From positions 1 through 33,287 of the forward strand of contig JABMMN010000043.1 in NCBI GenBank assembly GCA_013205535.1: DNA of 33,287 nt, given 5' to 3'. Below the pieces are notes generated by a model. The model saw only the letters and a program-made list of their open reading frames with translations. It searched no databases and was not told where the DNA came from. This DNA comes from Candidatus Planktophila sp. Lineage in GTDB: Bacteria > Actinomycetota > Actinomycetes > Nanopelagicales > Nanopelagicaceae. How positions within the stretch are numbered: the stretch's first letter is position 1; each line of letters starts with the position of its first letter. Positions 17,844 through 28,790 of the stretch are shown here, piece by piece. The position numbers and the translations under genes were made by a program.

Positions 17844-18092
17844 TTAGGCCGTTGGTTCGAGATTTTCTATCGTGAGTAAACCCTCATTAATCTCACGCAG
17901 AGCGATAGATAGGGGCTTTTCATGCACATGTGTTTCAACGAGTGGTCCAACATATTCGAGAAGGCCTTCTCCGAGCTGTGAGTAATAGGCGTTGATCTGA
18001 CGCGCGCGCTTGGCGGCATAGAGCACGAGACTGTACTTCGAGCCAGACTTATCTAATAGCTCATCGATTGGAGGATTAGTGATTCCATCCAT
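17844..18092 (-). CDS. rpoZ: DNA-directed RNA polymerase omega subunit
   Basis: [34 protein letters not shown]; conserved position between gmk and coaBC. Confidence 0.95.
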   Translation of the reverse strand: MDGITNPPIDELLDKSGSKYSLVLYAAKRARQINAYYSQLGEGLLEYVGPLVETHVHEKPLSIALREINEGLLTIENLEPTA

Positions 18093-18129
18093 ATATATAC
18101 CCCGCTCATATAATTGTGTAGCAATGTGA

Positions 18130-19002
18130 TTAAGAGGTTAAGCCTATCAGTTGTTCAACAACCCGCTCGACCCGGTCATTGACGATTATTAGGTCAAAGA
18201 ATGAGGAGGCAGCCAGCTCTTCTTGGGCCAACTGCAAGCGTTCTGCGCGTCTGTCCAGATCATCGGTTCCACGGCTTTCAAGGCGAGAAACTAACTCCTC
18301 CCATGTTGGTGGCTCTAAAAAGATCAGAAGCGCCTGCGGTAAATGTGACTTAACTTGGCGGGCACCATCAATATCGATCTCCAAAAGAACGTTACGTCCG
18401 GCCAAAAGCGCTTGTTCTACTGCGGCACTGGGAGTTCCATACCTACTCCCAGCAAAGTTCGCCCACTCTAAGAACTCATCCTCTTTAACTCTACGTGAAA
18501 ACTCTTGATCATCTATAAAGAAGTAATCGACACCATCGAGCTCATTTGAGCGTGGAGATCTCGTCGTGGCAGAGACACTCACCCAAAAACCACCTGATGC
18601 ACGAAGTTGAGCGGCAACAGTGCTTTTACCCACTCCACCAGGTCCGGAGAGAACCAAAAGCTTCCCCGGTAAGACCGCATGAGATGGTTTCATGAACTCG
18701 TTTCGCAACTCTTTAATCTGATGACGACCTAACCCCGCAATTCTACGCGTAGGTGAGATCTTAAATCGCTCCATGAGTGCGTGAGCCCGAATTTTCCCCA
18801 CGCCATTTATCGATTCAAGTAACTCATGCACCCTCATCTTAGCAATTGCTTCATCACTAGATGCCAGCTCAAGAACCTGATCGATAGAGAAATTTCCAGA
18901 TTTGACCTTTGCCTTAATCTGCGCCCTGCGCTTTCGAGACTGACTTGCCTTTTCTAGTGCTGCGGCTCGCTGGGCTGGCGAGAGAGCCGGTGGTAATGCC
19001 AT
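18130..19002 (-). CDS. gmk: fusion protein: mIHF-type H2TH nucleoid protein (residues about 1-103) + guanylate kinase
   Basis: N-term [36 protein letters not shown]...[29 protein letters not shown] is mIHF-like; C-term [56 protein letters not shown] is Gmk; one uninterrupted frame. Confidence 0.92.
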   Translation of the reverse strand: MALPPALSPAQRAAALEKASQSRKRRAQIKAKVKSGNFSIDQVLELASSDEAIAKMRVHELLESINGVGKIRAHALMERFKISPTRRIAGLGRHQIKELRNEFMKPSHAVLPGKLLVLSGPGGVGKSTVAAQLRASGGFWVSVSATTRSPRSNELDGVDYFFIDDQEFSRRVKEDEFLEWANFAGSRYGTPSAAVEQALLAGRNVLLEIDIDGARQVKSHLPQALLIFLEPPTWEELVSRLESRGTDDLDRRAERLQLAQEELAASSFFDLIIVNDRVERVVEQLIGLTS

Positions 19003-19008
19003 GCAATA

Positions 19009-19014
19009 AATCTA
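19009..19014 (-). promoter_or_regulatory. candidate -10 TAGATT, 6 nt from the mIHF-Gmk ATG (leaderless)
   Basis: Minus strand reads TAGATT-tattgc-ATG. Confidence 0.55.
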
Positions 19015-19030
19015 GTCCACAGATGAAGCT

Positions 19031-19732
19031 TTAGAGAAGTTGCGCAGCAATAGATTCAGTGGCCCGACGCATCGAATCGATACCCGTGCTCCAATGCGAA
19101 GTGATGGGGCGACCAATTACGACGAGATTTGCGCCACGATCAATAGCCTCTCTCGGAGTCATCGTACGTAGTTGATCATCGTGAGCACTATTTTGGGGGC
19201 GTACGCCTGGCGTAATAATCATGACGTCCTTGCCAATGCTTTCGCGTATAGCCAGGATCTCAAGCGGAGAGCAAACAATTGCACGGGCTCCTGCAGCAAC
19301 AGCCAAGCTTGCTAAACCCACCGCGCTCTCCAGGGCCGATGATTTGAAACCGATTCCCGTTACATCATCTTGCGAAAGAGAAGTCAAAATCGTCACCCCT
19401 GTGATAAACGTTGATGGCGCGGCCTCTACTGCTGCCCCAATCATCTCGCTTCCACCCGATGCATGCACCGTCAAGAACTTTGGACGCAGGGTTGAAACCG
19501 TGCGTGCTGCCCCAGCGACTGTATGAGGTATATCGTGGAGTTTGAGATCTAAAAAGATATCGCTATCGGTCTCATTCGAAACTGCACTCACACCTTCAGC
19601 TCCTAATTTGAGGAAGAATTCAAGGCCCAATTTATAGACACTGACCAGTCCCGACGTAGCCTTTACCCAATCGATTGCGATAGATAGATCTGATGTATCA
19701 ACTGCTAGAACAATCGGAGGTTTAGAGGCCAT
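19031..19732 (-). CDS. pyrF: orotidine 5'-phosphate decarboxylase
   Basis: IVLAVDTSDLSIAIDWV, DIFLDLKLHDIPHTVAGA, ITPGVRP, VVIGRPIT. Start moved to ATG 19732 (MASKPPIVLAVD) because the longer ORF overlaps pyrD. Confidence 0.95.
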   Translation of the reverse strand: MASKPPIVLAVDTSDLSIAIDWVKATSGLVSVYKLGLEFFLKLGAEGVSAVSNETDSDIFLDLKLHDIPHTVAGAARTVSTLRPKFLTVHASGGSEMIGAAVEAAPSTFITGVTILTSLSQDDVTGIGFKSSALESAVGLASLAVAAGARAIVCSPLEILAIRESIGKDVMIITPGVRPQNSAHDDQLRTMTPREAIDRGANLVVIGRPITSHWSTGIDSMRRATESIAAQLL

Positions 19733-19733
19733 T

Positions 19734-20675
19734 TCAATCCACTGCCTGATCGCGATGTGCAAAGCCAACTGCATCCCGTAAGGAAGTGAATCCCTTAATT
19801 GCGAGTAACTCTTTGAGCTCTTTCTGGATAGATATGAGAGCTGTGGGATTTCCAAAGCTAGCCGTTCCCACAGAAACTGCGCTTGCCCCGGCCGCAATAA
19901 ATTCAAGGGCATCTCGCCCCGATGAGATACCTCCCATTCCGAGAATCGGAACCGAAGGCATCGCCTCATGAACTTGATACACCGCGCGCACTGCGATTGG
20001 TCTGATCGCTGGCCCAGATAGTCCACCAGTCTTACCACCTAAGTGAGGACGCATCGTTTCAAGGTTAATAACCATCCCCAAAACTGTATTGATCAAGGAC
20101 AATGCATCGGCGCCAGCATCAACTACACCCTTTGCAATTGAAACCAGATCTGTCACATCGGGAGAGAGCTTTGCAATGATCGGAAGCTCCCCTCCAATGG
20201 TTCTGCGAACACCATCAATTACACGCCTTGAGGCATCGGCATCACAAGCAAATACCAGTCCGCGATTTTCAACGTTTGGACAGGAGATATTTACTTCAAT
20301 GGCACTGATGCCCGCAACTCCACGCAGTTTGCGGGCCAACGTGGAATACTCCTCAATCGTCTCACCGGCAATTGAAACGATGATCCGAGCTTTTTCTTCG
20401 ATCAAATATGGAATATCCTTTGCGATGAAGGCATCGATTCCAGGGCCTTGCAGCCCTATCGAGTTGAGCATGCCACTAGGAGTCTCAGCCATGCGGGGAG
20501 TCTGACGACCGGTTCGAGCCTTATTCATCACCGATTTTGTTACGACACCACCAATGTCGTGAAGTGCAAAGAACTGTGCCAACTCGCGACCCGAGCTTGC
20601 ACACCCACTTGCTGTAAAGATTGGTGATGGAAACCAGCTATTACCCAAGGTGGTTGAAAAATCCACGCTTGTCAT
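19734..20675 (-). CDS. pyrD: dihydroorotate dehydrogenase catalytic subunit, class 1B
   Basis: NPxF-like WFPSPIFTASGCA, EVNISCPNVENRG, ALSLINTVLGM, GGKTGGLSGPAIRPIAVRAVY, GMGGISSGRDALEFIAAGASAVSVGTA. Start taken at MTSVDF. Confidence 0.94.
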   Translation of the reverse strand: MTSVDFSTTLGNSWFPSPIFTASGCASSGRELAQFFALHDIGGVVTKSVMNKARTGRQTPRMAETPSGMLNSIGLQGPGIDAFIAKDIPYLIEEKARIIVSIAGETIEEYSTLARKLRGVAGISAIEVNISCPNVENRGLVFACDADASRRVIDGVRRTIGGELPIIAKLSPDVTDLVSIAKGVVDAGADALSLINTVLGMVINLETMRPHLGGKTGGLSGPAIRPIAVRAVYQVHEAMPSVPILGMGGISSGRDALEFIAAGASAVSVGTASFGNPTALISIQKELKELLAIKGFTSLRDAVGFAHRDQAVD

Positions 20676-21508
20676 AGCGCACGCCCTACTTTGTCCCACT
20701 GAACCAAAGCACCATCCATGACAGGTCCATCGATGCACGATCGCACCATTGAGATTGCTCCAATTGAATCGGCGACGGGAACTACGCAGGTCATACAGAT
20801 CCCTACCCCACAGGCCATAGCCTCCTCCACTGCCGCTTGATGAACGACACCAACCTTGGATGTAATGGCATTTATCGCGGCAAGCATGGGCATAGGGCCA
20901 CAGGAGTAGATCACTGCAATATTGAGATCGGCAATCAGATCTGGGATCGGATCAGTAACTCGACCCATTTGTCCCATCGAACCGTCTTCGGTGAAAATAC
21001 GCAGTGAGTTCACTGCACGCTTACCCTCCATGGGGGCGTAGATTTTTGTACCAGTACTTGCACCAAGCAACATATCTACACGACAGCCACGGGCATTGAG
21101 AACCTCAGCCAGACCAAATAATGGAGCAGACCCATATCCTCCACCTACGAGCAGGACTGGAAGCGATTCAGTAGGAATACCAAATGCTGTGCCCAGTGGC
21201 ACGACAACATCTAATGAAACGCCTTCACTTTGTTCGCATAACCATCTACTTCCTTGACCATGAGCAGCGACTATAAGCTCCATAGTCCCACCAAATGTTG
21301 CGCTAATCGAAGTTCGAGAGATTGCAAATGCACGCCTCAAGATCATCCGTGAGGAATCACCTCCCACACTGATTGCTACAAAATTACCTGGCTTACAGTC
21401 AATTGCAAGATCTCCAATATTGATGATTAACTGATGATATTGACCAATACGTTTGTTACTGATGAGGGTGGCATTTATCTGCACGGCATTCTTGTTTATT
21501 TGTCCCAC
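20672..21508 (-). CDS. pyrK: dihydroorotate dehydrogenase electron transfer subunit (FAD/[2Fe-2S])
   Basis: Flavodoxin-reductase-like fold, LLVGGGYGSAPLFGLAE, C-terminal cysteine cluster EEAMACGVGICMTCVVP...SCIDGPVMDG. GTG 21508 start just after the carB TAA; ATGA overlap with pyrD. Confidence 0.92.
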   Translation of the reverse strand: MGQINKNAVQINATLISNKRIGQYHQLIINIGDLAIDCKPGNFVAISVGGDSSRMILRRAFAISRTSISATFGGTMELIVAAHGQGSRWLCEQSEGVSLDVVVPLGTAFGIPTESLPVLLVGGGYGSAPLFGLAEVLNARGCRVDMLLGASTGTKIYAPMEGKRAVNSLRIFTEDGSMGQMGRVTDPIPDLIADLNIAVIYSCGPMPMLAAINAITSKVGVVHQAAVEEAMACGVGICMTCVVPVADSIGAISMVRSCIDGPVMDGALVQWDKVGRAL

Positions 21509-21509
21509 T

Positions 21510-24500
21510 TTATGACAGCCAGTCTTGTAAAGGTGCGATTGAGAGTTCATGTGAGGCGATGAAGCGAATACCCTCAACGGCTGCACTAAAACCCGCGCTC
21601 GTGGTGATTATCGGAATAGAGCGCTGAACTGCGGCGGTGCGAATGAGCCAGCCATCAGCTCGAGTTCCCCGACCTACTGGTGTATTAATCACTAAATCAA
21701 TATCTCCCGCGTTGATCATCTCTACGATCGTAAGCTCTCCCATAGGTCCTACGCCATCTGAATTCTTACGTACCCGTGTGGAAACTACTCCATGTTGCGA
21801 AAAATATCTCGCCGTTCCCTCGGTTGCTAATATCCGAAAGCCCAATGCGGCCAATCCCAATGCTGGTTCGATACCGAATTTCTTGTCTTTATCTGCTAAG
21901 GATATGAAGACCGAACCAGTCTTAGGCAGCGGACCAAACGCCTGAATCTGGGACTTCGCATAGCTCTCGCCAAAGGATGGTGAAATGCCCATTACTTCCC
22001 CGGTGGAACGCATCTCAGGACCCAAAATCGAATCAACTCCTCGGCCGTCGCTGCGACGAAAACGATTCCATGGCAGAACCGCCTCCTTCACCGAAATTCC
22101 CCTGGGAATTCCATCTCCAGAAATCGGCAACATACCTTCCTTGCGAAGCTGAGGAATAGTTGCACCTAGAGAGATGCGGGCCGCTGCCTTTGCCAAAGAG
22201 ACACCTGTGGCTTTACTGACAAATGGGACCGTGCGAGATGCACGCGGATTGGCCTCAAGGACATAAAGGGTCTGCCCTGCTATCGCAAATTGAATATTGA
22301 TAAGACCGAGAACACCTACGCTCGCTGCGATCTTGATTGTTGCAGCTTTAATCTCTGCTAACTGGGAGATTGTAATTGTCATCGATGGAAGCACGCACGC
22401 GCTATCACCACTGTGTATTCCAGCCTCTTCAATATGCTCCATTACCCCGCCCAAGAAGAGTTCTTCGCCATCGAAGAGCGCATCGACATCGATTTCTACA
22501 GCGCTATCTAAAAATCTATCAACTAATACTGGATGATCAGGAGTAATATCAGTCGCACGGGTGATAAAGCCCGCTAGGGCCGCGTCATCGTAGACAATCT
22601 CCATACCTCGGCCACCTAGTACGAAGGATGGGCGGACAAGAACTGGATATCCAATACGAGAAGCGATTGTTATCGCTTCAAGCTGAGTAGATGCCATTCC
22701 AAAATCTGGAGCGTTGAGTTTTTGCTCAAACAAAATCTGTCCAAAGGCTCCTCTCTCCTCTGCTAGATTTATCGCTTCTGGACTGGTTCCCAAGATTTTA
22801 ACTCCATTGGCTTTGAGACCTGCCGCGAGTCCTAAAGGGGTTTGCCCACCTAATTGAGTAATGACTCCTAGCAAGGGTCCAGCTTGAGTCTCTGCATGGA
22901 TCACTTCAAGAACATCTTCGAGTGTGAGAGGTTCAAAATAAAGTCGATTACTCGTATCGTAATCCGTTGAGACTGTTTCAGGATTGCAATTAATCATGAT
23001 GGTCTCATAGCCCGCCTCACGTAATGCGAAGGACGCATGAACACATGAGTAATCAAATTCGATGCCTTGACCAATCCGGTTGGGTCCGCTGCCAAGAATG
23101 ATGACCGCTGGAGTTGTGCGGTTGGCTACTTCACTCTCCTCTTCATAACTCGAATAATGATAAGGAGTAAATGCTTCGAACTCGGCTGCACATGTATCAA
23201 CAGTTTTATAGACGGGCCGAATCAAAAGATGATGACGAATCTTGCGGATTTCGGCCTCTGTAAGCCCTCGCAGAGAACCTATCTGCGCATCGGAGAATCC
23301 CATTGACTTTGCATCTATCAAAAGCTCACGGGTGAGCTCTCCTGGCATCGCGATAAGCTCTGCCAGCCTGTTTATGAGCTCAATCTGCCGTAAGTACCAG
23401 GGATCGATCTTGCAGGCCGCGAAGACCTGCGCCACGCTAGCTCCGAGCCATAAGGCTCTTTGCACCTGTTGTAAACGATACTCCGTGGGAGTAACGATCG
23501 ATTTAAGGGCATCGTTCATCTCATTTTCGCGAGCAGGTGAAAAATGAAAGATCGCCTCCTTGCGCTCTAGTGATCGCAGCGCTTTCATAAGGGCTTCAGG
23601 GAAGGATCGACCAATTGCCATCGCCTCCCCCACACTTTTCATCGTTGTAGTCAATCGAGGATCCGCATCAGGAAACTTTTCAAATGCAAATCGAGGCAGT
23701 TTCACAACGACATAATCAAGAGTGGGTTCAAATGAGGCTGGAGTTACCTTTGTAATATCGTTTGTGATCTCATCAAGACTGTATCCGAGGGCTAGCTTTG
23801 TTGCGATCTTTGCTATTGGAAAACCCGTTGCTTTTGATGCAAGTGCACTCGAGCGCGAAACACGTGGATTCATTTCGATTACTATGATTCGACCATTCTC
23901 AGGATTTACTGCGAATTGGATATTACAGCCTCCAGTGTCCACGCCTACCGCTCGAATGATCTCGATCGATAAATTACGTAGCTTCTGATATTCGACATCA
24001 GTCAAAGTCATTGCAGGTGCAACTGTTATCGAATCACCTGTATGAACCCCCATAGGATCAACATTTTCGATACTACAAACGATGACTACGTTATCCTTGT
24101 AATCACGCATCACTTCAAGCTCATACTCTTTCCAACCTATTATCGACTCCTCGAGAAGGATTTCAGAAGTTGGGCTGTGTCGCAGTCCTGCTCCTGCAAT
24201 TTGATTGAGTTGTAACTCATCAAAGGCGATACCTGAACCCAAGCCCCCCATCGTGAAGGAGGGACGCACGACCACTGGATAACCCAGTGTTTGAACTCCA
24301 GCGAATACCTCATCCATTGTGTGGCAGATGACCGATTTCGCCGACTCACCACCGACCTTCGCAACGATCTCCCGGAAGAGCTCGCGATTTTCTCCACGAT
24401 TGATTGCATCGACATCTGCCCCAATCAGGCGAACACCGAATTTGGCAAGAATCCCATCTTTGAATAACCCTATCGCCGCATTAAGAGCAGTTTGACCACC

Positions 24501-24770
24501 AAGCGTGGCTAAAACTGCATCTGGTTTTTCACGTTCAATAATCTTTTCAATTACCTCTAAGGTAATTGGTTCAATATATGTGGCATCGGCAAACTCCGGA
24601 TCGGTCATAATCGTTGCAGGATTAGAGTTGACCAGCACAACGCGAATACCCTCTTCACGCAATACACGGCAGGCCTGAGTCCCCGAATAATCAAACTCAC
24701 AGGCCTGGCCAATAACAATTGGACCACTACCAATGACCAGAACCGATTTGATTGTTGGATCTAGTGGCAT
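21510..24770 (-). CDS. carB: carbamoyl-phosphate synthase large subunit
   Basis: [35 protein letters not shown], duplicated ATP-grasp halves (second begins [24 protein letters not shown]), C-terminal MGS-like domain. Confidence 0.98.
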   Translation of the reverse strand: MPLDPTIKSVLVIGSGPIVIGQACEFDYSGTQACRVLREEGIRVVLVNSNPATIMTDPEFADATYIEPITLEVIEKIIEREKPDAVLATLGGQTALNAAIGLFKDGILAKFGVRLIGADVDAINRGENRELFREIVAKVGGESAKSVICHTMDEVFAGVQTLGYPVVVRPSFTMGGLGSGIAFDELQLNQIAGAGLRHSPTSEILLEESIIGWKEYELEVMRDYKDNVVIVCSIENVDPMGVHTGDSITVAPAMTLTDVEYQKLRNLSIEIIRAVGVDTGGCNIQFAVNPENGRIIVIEMNPRVSRSSALASKATGFPIAKIATKLALGYSLDEITNDITKVTPASFEPTLDYVVVKLPRFAFEKFPDADPRLTTTMKSVGEAMAIGRSFPEALMKALRSLERKEAIFHFSPARENEMNDALKSIVTPTEYRLQQVQRALWLGASVAQVFAACKIDPWYLRQIELINRLAELIAMPGELTRELLIDAKSMGFSDAQIGSLRGLTEAEIRKIRHHLLIRPVYKTVDTCAAEFEAFTPYHYSSYEEESEVANRTTPAVIILGSGPNRIGQGIEFDYSCVHASFALREAGYETIMINCNPETVSTDYDTSNRLYFEPLTLEDVLEVIHAETQAGPLLGVITQLGGQTPLGLAAGLKANGVKILGTSPEAINLAEERGAFGQILFEQKLNAPDFGMASTQLEAITIASRIGYPVLVRPSFVLGGRGMEIVYDDAALAGFITRATDITPDHPVLVDRFLDSAVEIDVDALFDGEELFLGGVMEHIEEAGIHSGDSACVLPSMTITISQLAEIKAATIKIAASVGVLGLINIQFAIAGQTLYVLEANPRASRTVPFVSKATGVSLAKAAARISLGATIPQLRKEGMLPISGDGIPRGISVKEAVLPWNRFRRSDGRGVDSILGPEMRSTGEVMGISPSFGESYAKSQIQAFGPLPKTGSVFISLADKDKKFGIEPALGLAALGFRILATEGTARYFSQHGVVSTRVRKNSDGVGPMGELTIVEMINAGDIDLVINTPVGRGTRADGWLIRTAAVQRSIPIITTSAGFSAAVEGIRFIASHELSIAPLQDWLS

Positions 24771-25885
24771 CAGATCAGAGCCTTCTTGCTCATCAAATCG
24801 ATGAATCGATCGAATAAGTAAGCGGCATCATGTGGACCAGCTGCAGCCTCTGGATGGTACTGGACTGAAAATGCTGGAGTATCTAAAAGTTGTAGACCCT
24901 CAACTACCCCATCATTCAAACAGAGATGAGTCACTTCGCCTTTTCCATACACAGTTGAAAATTGCCCCTCCGTTGGGGCCGCAACAGCGAAACCGTGGTT
25001 ATGAGATGTTATCTCGACTTTTCCACTCTTTCTATCGATAACAGGTTGATTGATTCCCCGATGTCCAAATGGAAGTTTATAAGTCTCGAAACCTAGAGCT
25101 CTTCCTAATATTTGATGACCAAAGCAAATGCCAAAGATAGGAATTTTGCGTTCAAGAACTTGCCGCACTAGCTCTACTGATTCTGACATCGTAGATGGAT
25201 CACCTGGACCATTGGAGATGAAGAAACCATCAGGATCAAGCTCACATATCTGATCAATCGTAGAATTAAATGGCATGACATGAACTTGAGCACCGCGCTG
25301 CGAGAGCGCTCGAGGAGTGGCCGCTTTAATGCCTAAATCAAGTGCGGCGACAACAAAGCGCGCAGTACCGACAGAATCAACGGTATAGGTGAATGGGGTG
25401 GAGACATCTTTGACTAGAAATGCACCGCTCATCACTTGCGTTTTGCGAACTTCCACAACCATTTCCTCACGTGTGAGCTCTAACCCTGAGAAAATTCCAG
25501 TGCCCATCGCGCCACGATCGCGAAGATGACGCGTTACTGCTCGGGTATCCAAGCCTTGAATCCCCACAATTTCTTGAGCAAGTAGTTCGGCCTCCAAGGA
25601 CTCCTCAGATTGCCAATTAGATGAAAGGGTTGAGGGATTACGAACGGCGAAGCCCGCCACCCATATCTTGCTTGATTCGTAATCGGCGGTATTCATTCCA
25701 GTATTTCCAACGTGTGGCGCAGTCATGATGACTATCTGCTTGTGATACGAGGGATCGCTCAGCGTCTCCTGGTAACCCGTCATCCCCGTTTGGAAAACAG
25801 CTTCGCCAAAAACCTTACCTGTCGCGCCCCAGGATCTACCCTCGAAGATTCGACCATCATCTAAAACTAAGAAGGCCGCACTCAC
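24770..25885 (-). CDS. carA: carbamoyl-phosphate synthase small subunit
   Basis: [60 protein letters not shown]. Confidence 0.98.
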   Translation of the reverse strand: MSAAFLVLDDGRIFEGRSWGATGKVFGEAVFQTGMTGYQETLSDPSYHKQIVIMTAPHVGNTGMNTADYESSKIWVAGFAVRNPSTLSSNWQSEESLEAELLAQEIVGIQGLDTRAVTRHLRDRGAMGTGIFSGLELTREEMVVEVRKTQVMSGAFLVKDVSTPFTYTVDSVGTARFVVAALDLGIKAATPRALSQRGAQVHVMPFNSTIDQICELDPDGFFISNGPGDPSTMSESVELVRQVLERKIPIFGICFGHQILGRALGFETYKLPFGHRGINQPVIDRKSGKVEITSHNHGFAVAAPTEGQFSTVYGKGEVTHLCLNDGVVEGLQLLDTPAFSVQYHPEAAAGPHDAAYLFDRFIDLMSKKALI

Positions 25886-27192
25886 TACGATTCATCGCCT
25901 TGAACAAGTGCGCCGGCAAAGAGAGTGGGAACGCCTTTAAAAAACGTATACGTCACTATCCCTGGAAGCTCATAGCCATGAAAAGGGGTATTCCGACTTT
26001 TGGATGCAGTTAAATCTCTATCGACTATCCACGAGGCGCTTGGATCGATGATCGTGATGTTGGCGATTGCACCAACTTCCAGATTCCGACCGTGATCGCT
26101 GTATCCAGCTATACGAGCAGGCGCGCTTGATAGTCGATCGGCCACTTGTTCCCAACTCATAAGATGAGAATCAACCATTGTCTTCTGAACGATTGAGAGA
26201 GCAGTTTCGAGCGCTAACATTCCAAAGGAGGCCTCATGCCATTCACACTCTTTGGATTCGCTGCTGTGAGGAGCATGATCAGTTGCGACGATATCGATCG
26301 TCCCATCGGCTAGACCCTCCCTCAGTGCCATCACATCCCTTTCGGTACGCAGTGGCGGATTGACCTTGAAGAGCGGGTCATATGAACGGGCCAACTCGTC
26401 GGTGAGAAGCAAGTGATGTGGAGTCACTTCAGCCGTTACGTTGATTCCTCGAGCCTTTGCCCATCGAATAATCTCAACTCCCCCAGCAGTTGTTACATGG
26501 CAGATATGAAGACGAGATTTTACGTGATCCACCAGTAAGACATCCCTGGCGATAATCGCCTCCTCTGCAATCGCTGGCCAACCCTTTAATCCCAAAATTG
26601 CAGAGACTTCTCCCTCATTCATCTGGGAGCCAACTGTTAAGCGAGGCTCTTGTGCATGTTGGGCGATCACTCCATCAAACTTCTTAATATATTCAAGTCC
26701 ACGTCTCATCACTAAAGGATCAAAGACACAGTTTCCATCATCACTGAAAACTCGCACCCTCGCGAGTGAATCGGCCATCGCACCAATCTCAGCTAAAACC
26801 AATCCCTCAAGGCCCTGAGTGACAGCACCAATCGGGAAAACATCGACAAGACCGGCCTGCTGGCCCAATCGAAAAACCTGTTCGACAACTCCAGCATTAT
26901 CGGCAACGGGAGAAGTATTTGCCATAGCCGAGAGGGCGGTGAAACCACCCTTTGCACCTGCTTGTGAACCCGAGAGGATTGTCTCTGCATCCTCGCGTCC
27001 TGGTTGGCGTAGATGTGTGTGGAGATCAACTAACCCAGGAAGGAGCACAGATCCCTTAGCCTCAATCACTATCGCATCGGCATCGAGGATTTTTGGCGAA
27101 ACTGTGTGAATCAGACCCCGCACAATGAGCAGGTCAGTGACACGACCATCTGGCATTGTCGCGCCTTTAATAAGGTAGCGGTGAAGAGACAT
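25885..27192 (-). CDS. pyrC: dihydroorotase
   Basis: GLVDLHTHLRQPGREDAETI, HAQEPRL, ATDHAPHSSESKECEW. Confidence 0.97.
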   Translation of the reverse strand: MSLHRYLIKGATMPDGRVTDLLIVRGLIHTVSPKILDADAIVIEAKGSVLLPGLVDLHTHLRQPGREDAETILSGSQAGAKGGFTALSAMANTSPVADNAGVVEQVFRLGQQAGLVDVFPIGAVTQGLEGLVLAEIGAMADSLARVRVFSDDGNCVFDPLVMRRGLEYIKKFDGVIAQHAQEPRLTVGSQMNEGEVSAILGLKGWPAIAEEAIIARDVLLVDHVKSRLHICHVTTAGGVEIIRWAKARGINVTAEVTPHHLLLTDELARSYDPLFKVNPPLRTERDVMALREGLADGTIDIVATDHAPHSSESKECEWHEASFGMLALETALSIVQKTMVDSHLMSWEQVADRLSSAPARIAGYSDHGRNLEVGAIANITIIDPSASWIVDRDLTASKSRNTPFHGYELPGIVTYTFFKGVPTLFAGALVQGDES

Positions 27193-28139
27193 TACTTACC
27201 ACCACTTTCTAGAGGCCCACCTGCAAGAAGGACGTAGAGAATCGCCATTCGCACACTCACACCATTTGCGACTTGTTCGACTATGACTGAGCGGGCACTG
27301 TCGGCAACCTCTGCAGTAATTTCCAGACCACGATTCATGGGTCCAGGATGCATCACAATCGAATCATGGGACATAAGTTTAAGCCTGTCGGCGTTAAGCC
27401 CGAAGTAGCGCGAGTACTCGCGAGTATTTGGAAAAAAGAGATCATTCATTCGCTCTTGTTGAACACGAAGCATCATGACAACATCTACATTACCAATGAC
27501 CTTATCTAAGTCGTAGGAAATCTTCACCGGCCAGCTCTCTACTCCCACTGGTAAGAGCGTGGGAGGTGCGACCAAAGTTACGCGCGCTCCTAAGAGGTTG
27601 AGAAGCAAAACATTCGAGCGCGCCACACGGGAGTGCAAAATATCACCGACGATTGCCACGCGGATTCCATCTAAATCCACTCCACCTTTTGCACAATGTT
27701 TTCTTATTGTGAATGCATCTAGTAAGGCTTGACTTGGATGTTCATGTGTTCCATCTCCAGCATTGATGACGCTACCTGTCATCCAATCTGAGTCGGCTAA
27801 ACGTTGTGGCGCACCAGATGCACTGTGTCGGATTACTACCGCATCAGCGCCCATCGCCTGCAGAGTAAGGGCAGTATCTTTGAGGGACTCGCCTTTGCTC
27901 AGACTCGATCCTTTAGCGGAGAAATTTATGACATCGGCAGACAAGCGTTTTGCTGCAGCCTCAAATGAGATCCGGGTACGCGTGGAATCCTCGGCAAAGA
28001 GATTGACGATTGTCCGCCCTCGCAGTGTCGGGAGTTTCTTCACCGCTCCATCACTCACGCGGGCCAATTCCGTAGCCGTATCGAGAATTGAGATCGCCTG
28101 TACTTTTGTCAGATCTGAGATCGAGAGTAGATGACGCAT
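27192..28139 (-). CDS. pyrB: aspartate carbamoyltransferase catalytic subunit
   Basis: [71 protein letters not shown] 28139 preferred over TTG 28142. Confidence 0.97.
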   Translation of the reverse strand: MRHLLSISDLTKVQAISILDTATELARVSDGAVKKLPTLRGRTIVNLFAEDSTRTRISFEAAAKRLSADVINFSAKGSSLSKGESLKDTALTLQAMGADAVVIRHSASGAPQRLADSDWMTGSVINAGDGTHEHPSQALLDAFTIRKHCAKGGVDLDGIRVAIVGDILHSRVARSNVLLLNLLGARVTLVAPPTLLPVGVESWPVKISYDLDKVIGNVDVVMMLRVQQERMNDLFFPNTREYSRYFGLNADRLKLMSHDSIVMHPGPMNRGLEITAEVADSARSVIVEQVANGVSVRMAILYVLLAGGPLESGGK

Positions 28140-28666
28140 CAACTCTCCTCTATCGAAACTTCATCGATGCCATCAACTTCGCTCAGGTGAACTTTTACCG
28201 ATTGGGTAATTGATGTAGGAAGGTTTTTACCAACAAAATCCGCCCGTATCGGAAGCTCTCGATGGCCTCGATCGACCAGAACCGCTAATTGGACTGTATG
28301 GGGCCGGCCAATTTCACCCAGGGCATCAAGGGCGGCTCTGATGGTGCGCCCGGAGAAGAGAACATCATCGATCAAAATCAGATCACGCCCTTCAATCCCG
28401 CAACTGGGTATTGAAGTTGGCATTATCGGCCTGGGTGCGCGCATCCGAAGATCATCTCGATGCATCGTGATGTCCAGCATTCCAACTGGGATTGCATGAC
28501 CTGCAATTGAAGCCATACTCGCTGCGATACGAACCGCTAAATGAGCCCCCCTCGTAGGGACTCCGAGAAGCACGATCTGATCACTAGCAGTATTTGCCTC
28601 AAGAATTTCATGCGAGATGCGGGTCAAAGCACGTGTGATATCCGGTGCGGACAGGGCTAAAGACAT
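28139..28666 (-). CDS. pyrR: PyrR bifunctional pyrimidine regulator / uracil phosphoribosyltransferase
   Basis: [62 protein letters not shown]. Start at ATG 28666 with SD AAGGAG. Confidence 0.97.
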   Translation of the reverse strand: MSLALSAPDITRALTRISHEILEANTASDQIVLLGVPTRGAHLAVRIAASMASIAGHAIPVGMLDITMHRDDLRMRAPRPIMPTSIPSCGIEGRDLILIDDVLFSGRTIRAALDALGEIGRPHTVQLAVLVDRGHRELPIRADFVGKNLPTSITQSVKVHLSEVDGIDEVSIEES

Positions 28667-28679
28667 GTAAATCTCCTTC

Positions 28680-28697
28680 CCCATCTCTCAGGATGGG
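28680..28697 (-). promoter_or_regulatory. candidate PyrR-binding loop adjacent to the pyrR Shine-Dalgarno
   Basis: Minus strand CCCATC-CTGAGA-GATGGG then GAAGGAGATTTACATG; hexaloop fits CNGNGA and UCCUGAGAG fits the UCCNGNGAG core. Confidence 0.75.
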
Positions 28698-28717
28698 TCG
28701 TTAAAGGATGTGGCCAG

Positions 28718-28723
28718 AGTCTA
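28718..28723 (-). promoter_or_regulatory. candidate -10 TAGACT for the pyr operon
   Basis: Minus strand TAGACT upstream of the pyrR leader hairpin; -35 not clear. Confidence 0.35.
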
Positions 28724-28777
28724 GCACCACCATGATGAATCTGTGGAAAACCTCCACTCTGCGTCGGTGAGAGCCCA

Positions 28778-28783
28778 TACTCT
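28778..28783 (+). promoter_or_regulatory. candidate -10 TACTCT, 7 nt from the bldD ATG (leaderless)
   Basis: TACTCT-gcccgtt-ATG. Confidence 0.45.
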
Positions 28784-28790
28784 GCCCGTT

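Noticed and set aside
19733-20038. N-terminal extension of the pyrF ORF
   Set aside because: Overlaps pyrD in another frame; homology to OMP decarboxylase begins at MASKPPIVLAVD (19732).
28741-28751. DnaA-box-like sequence ctgtggaaaac upstream of bldD
   Set aside because: Only a partial match to TTATCCACA, single copy, no surrounding origin features.
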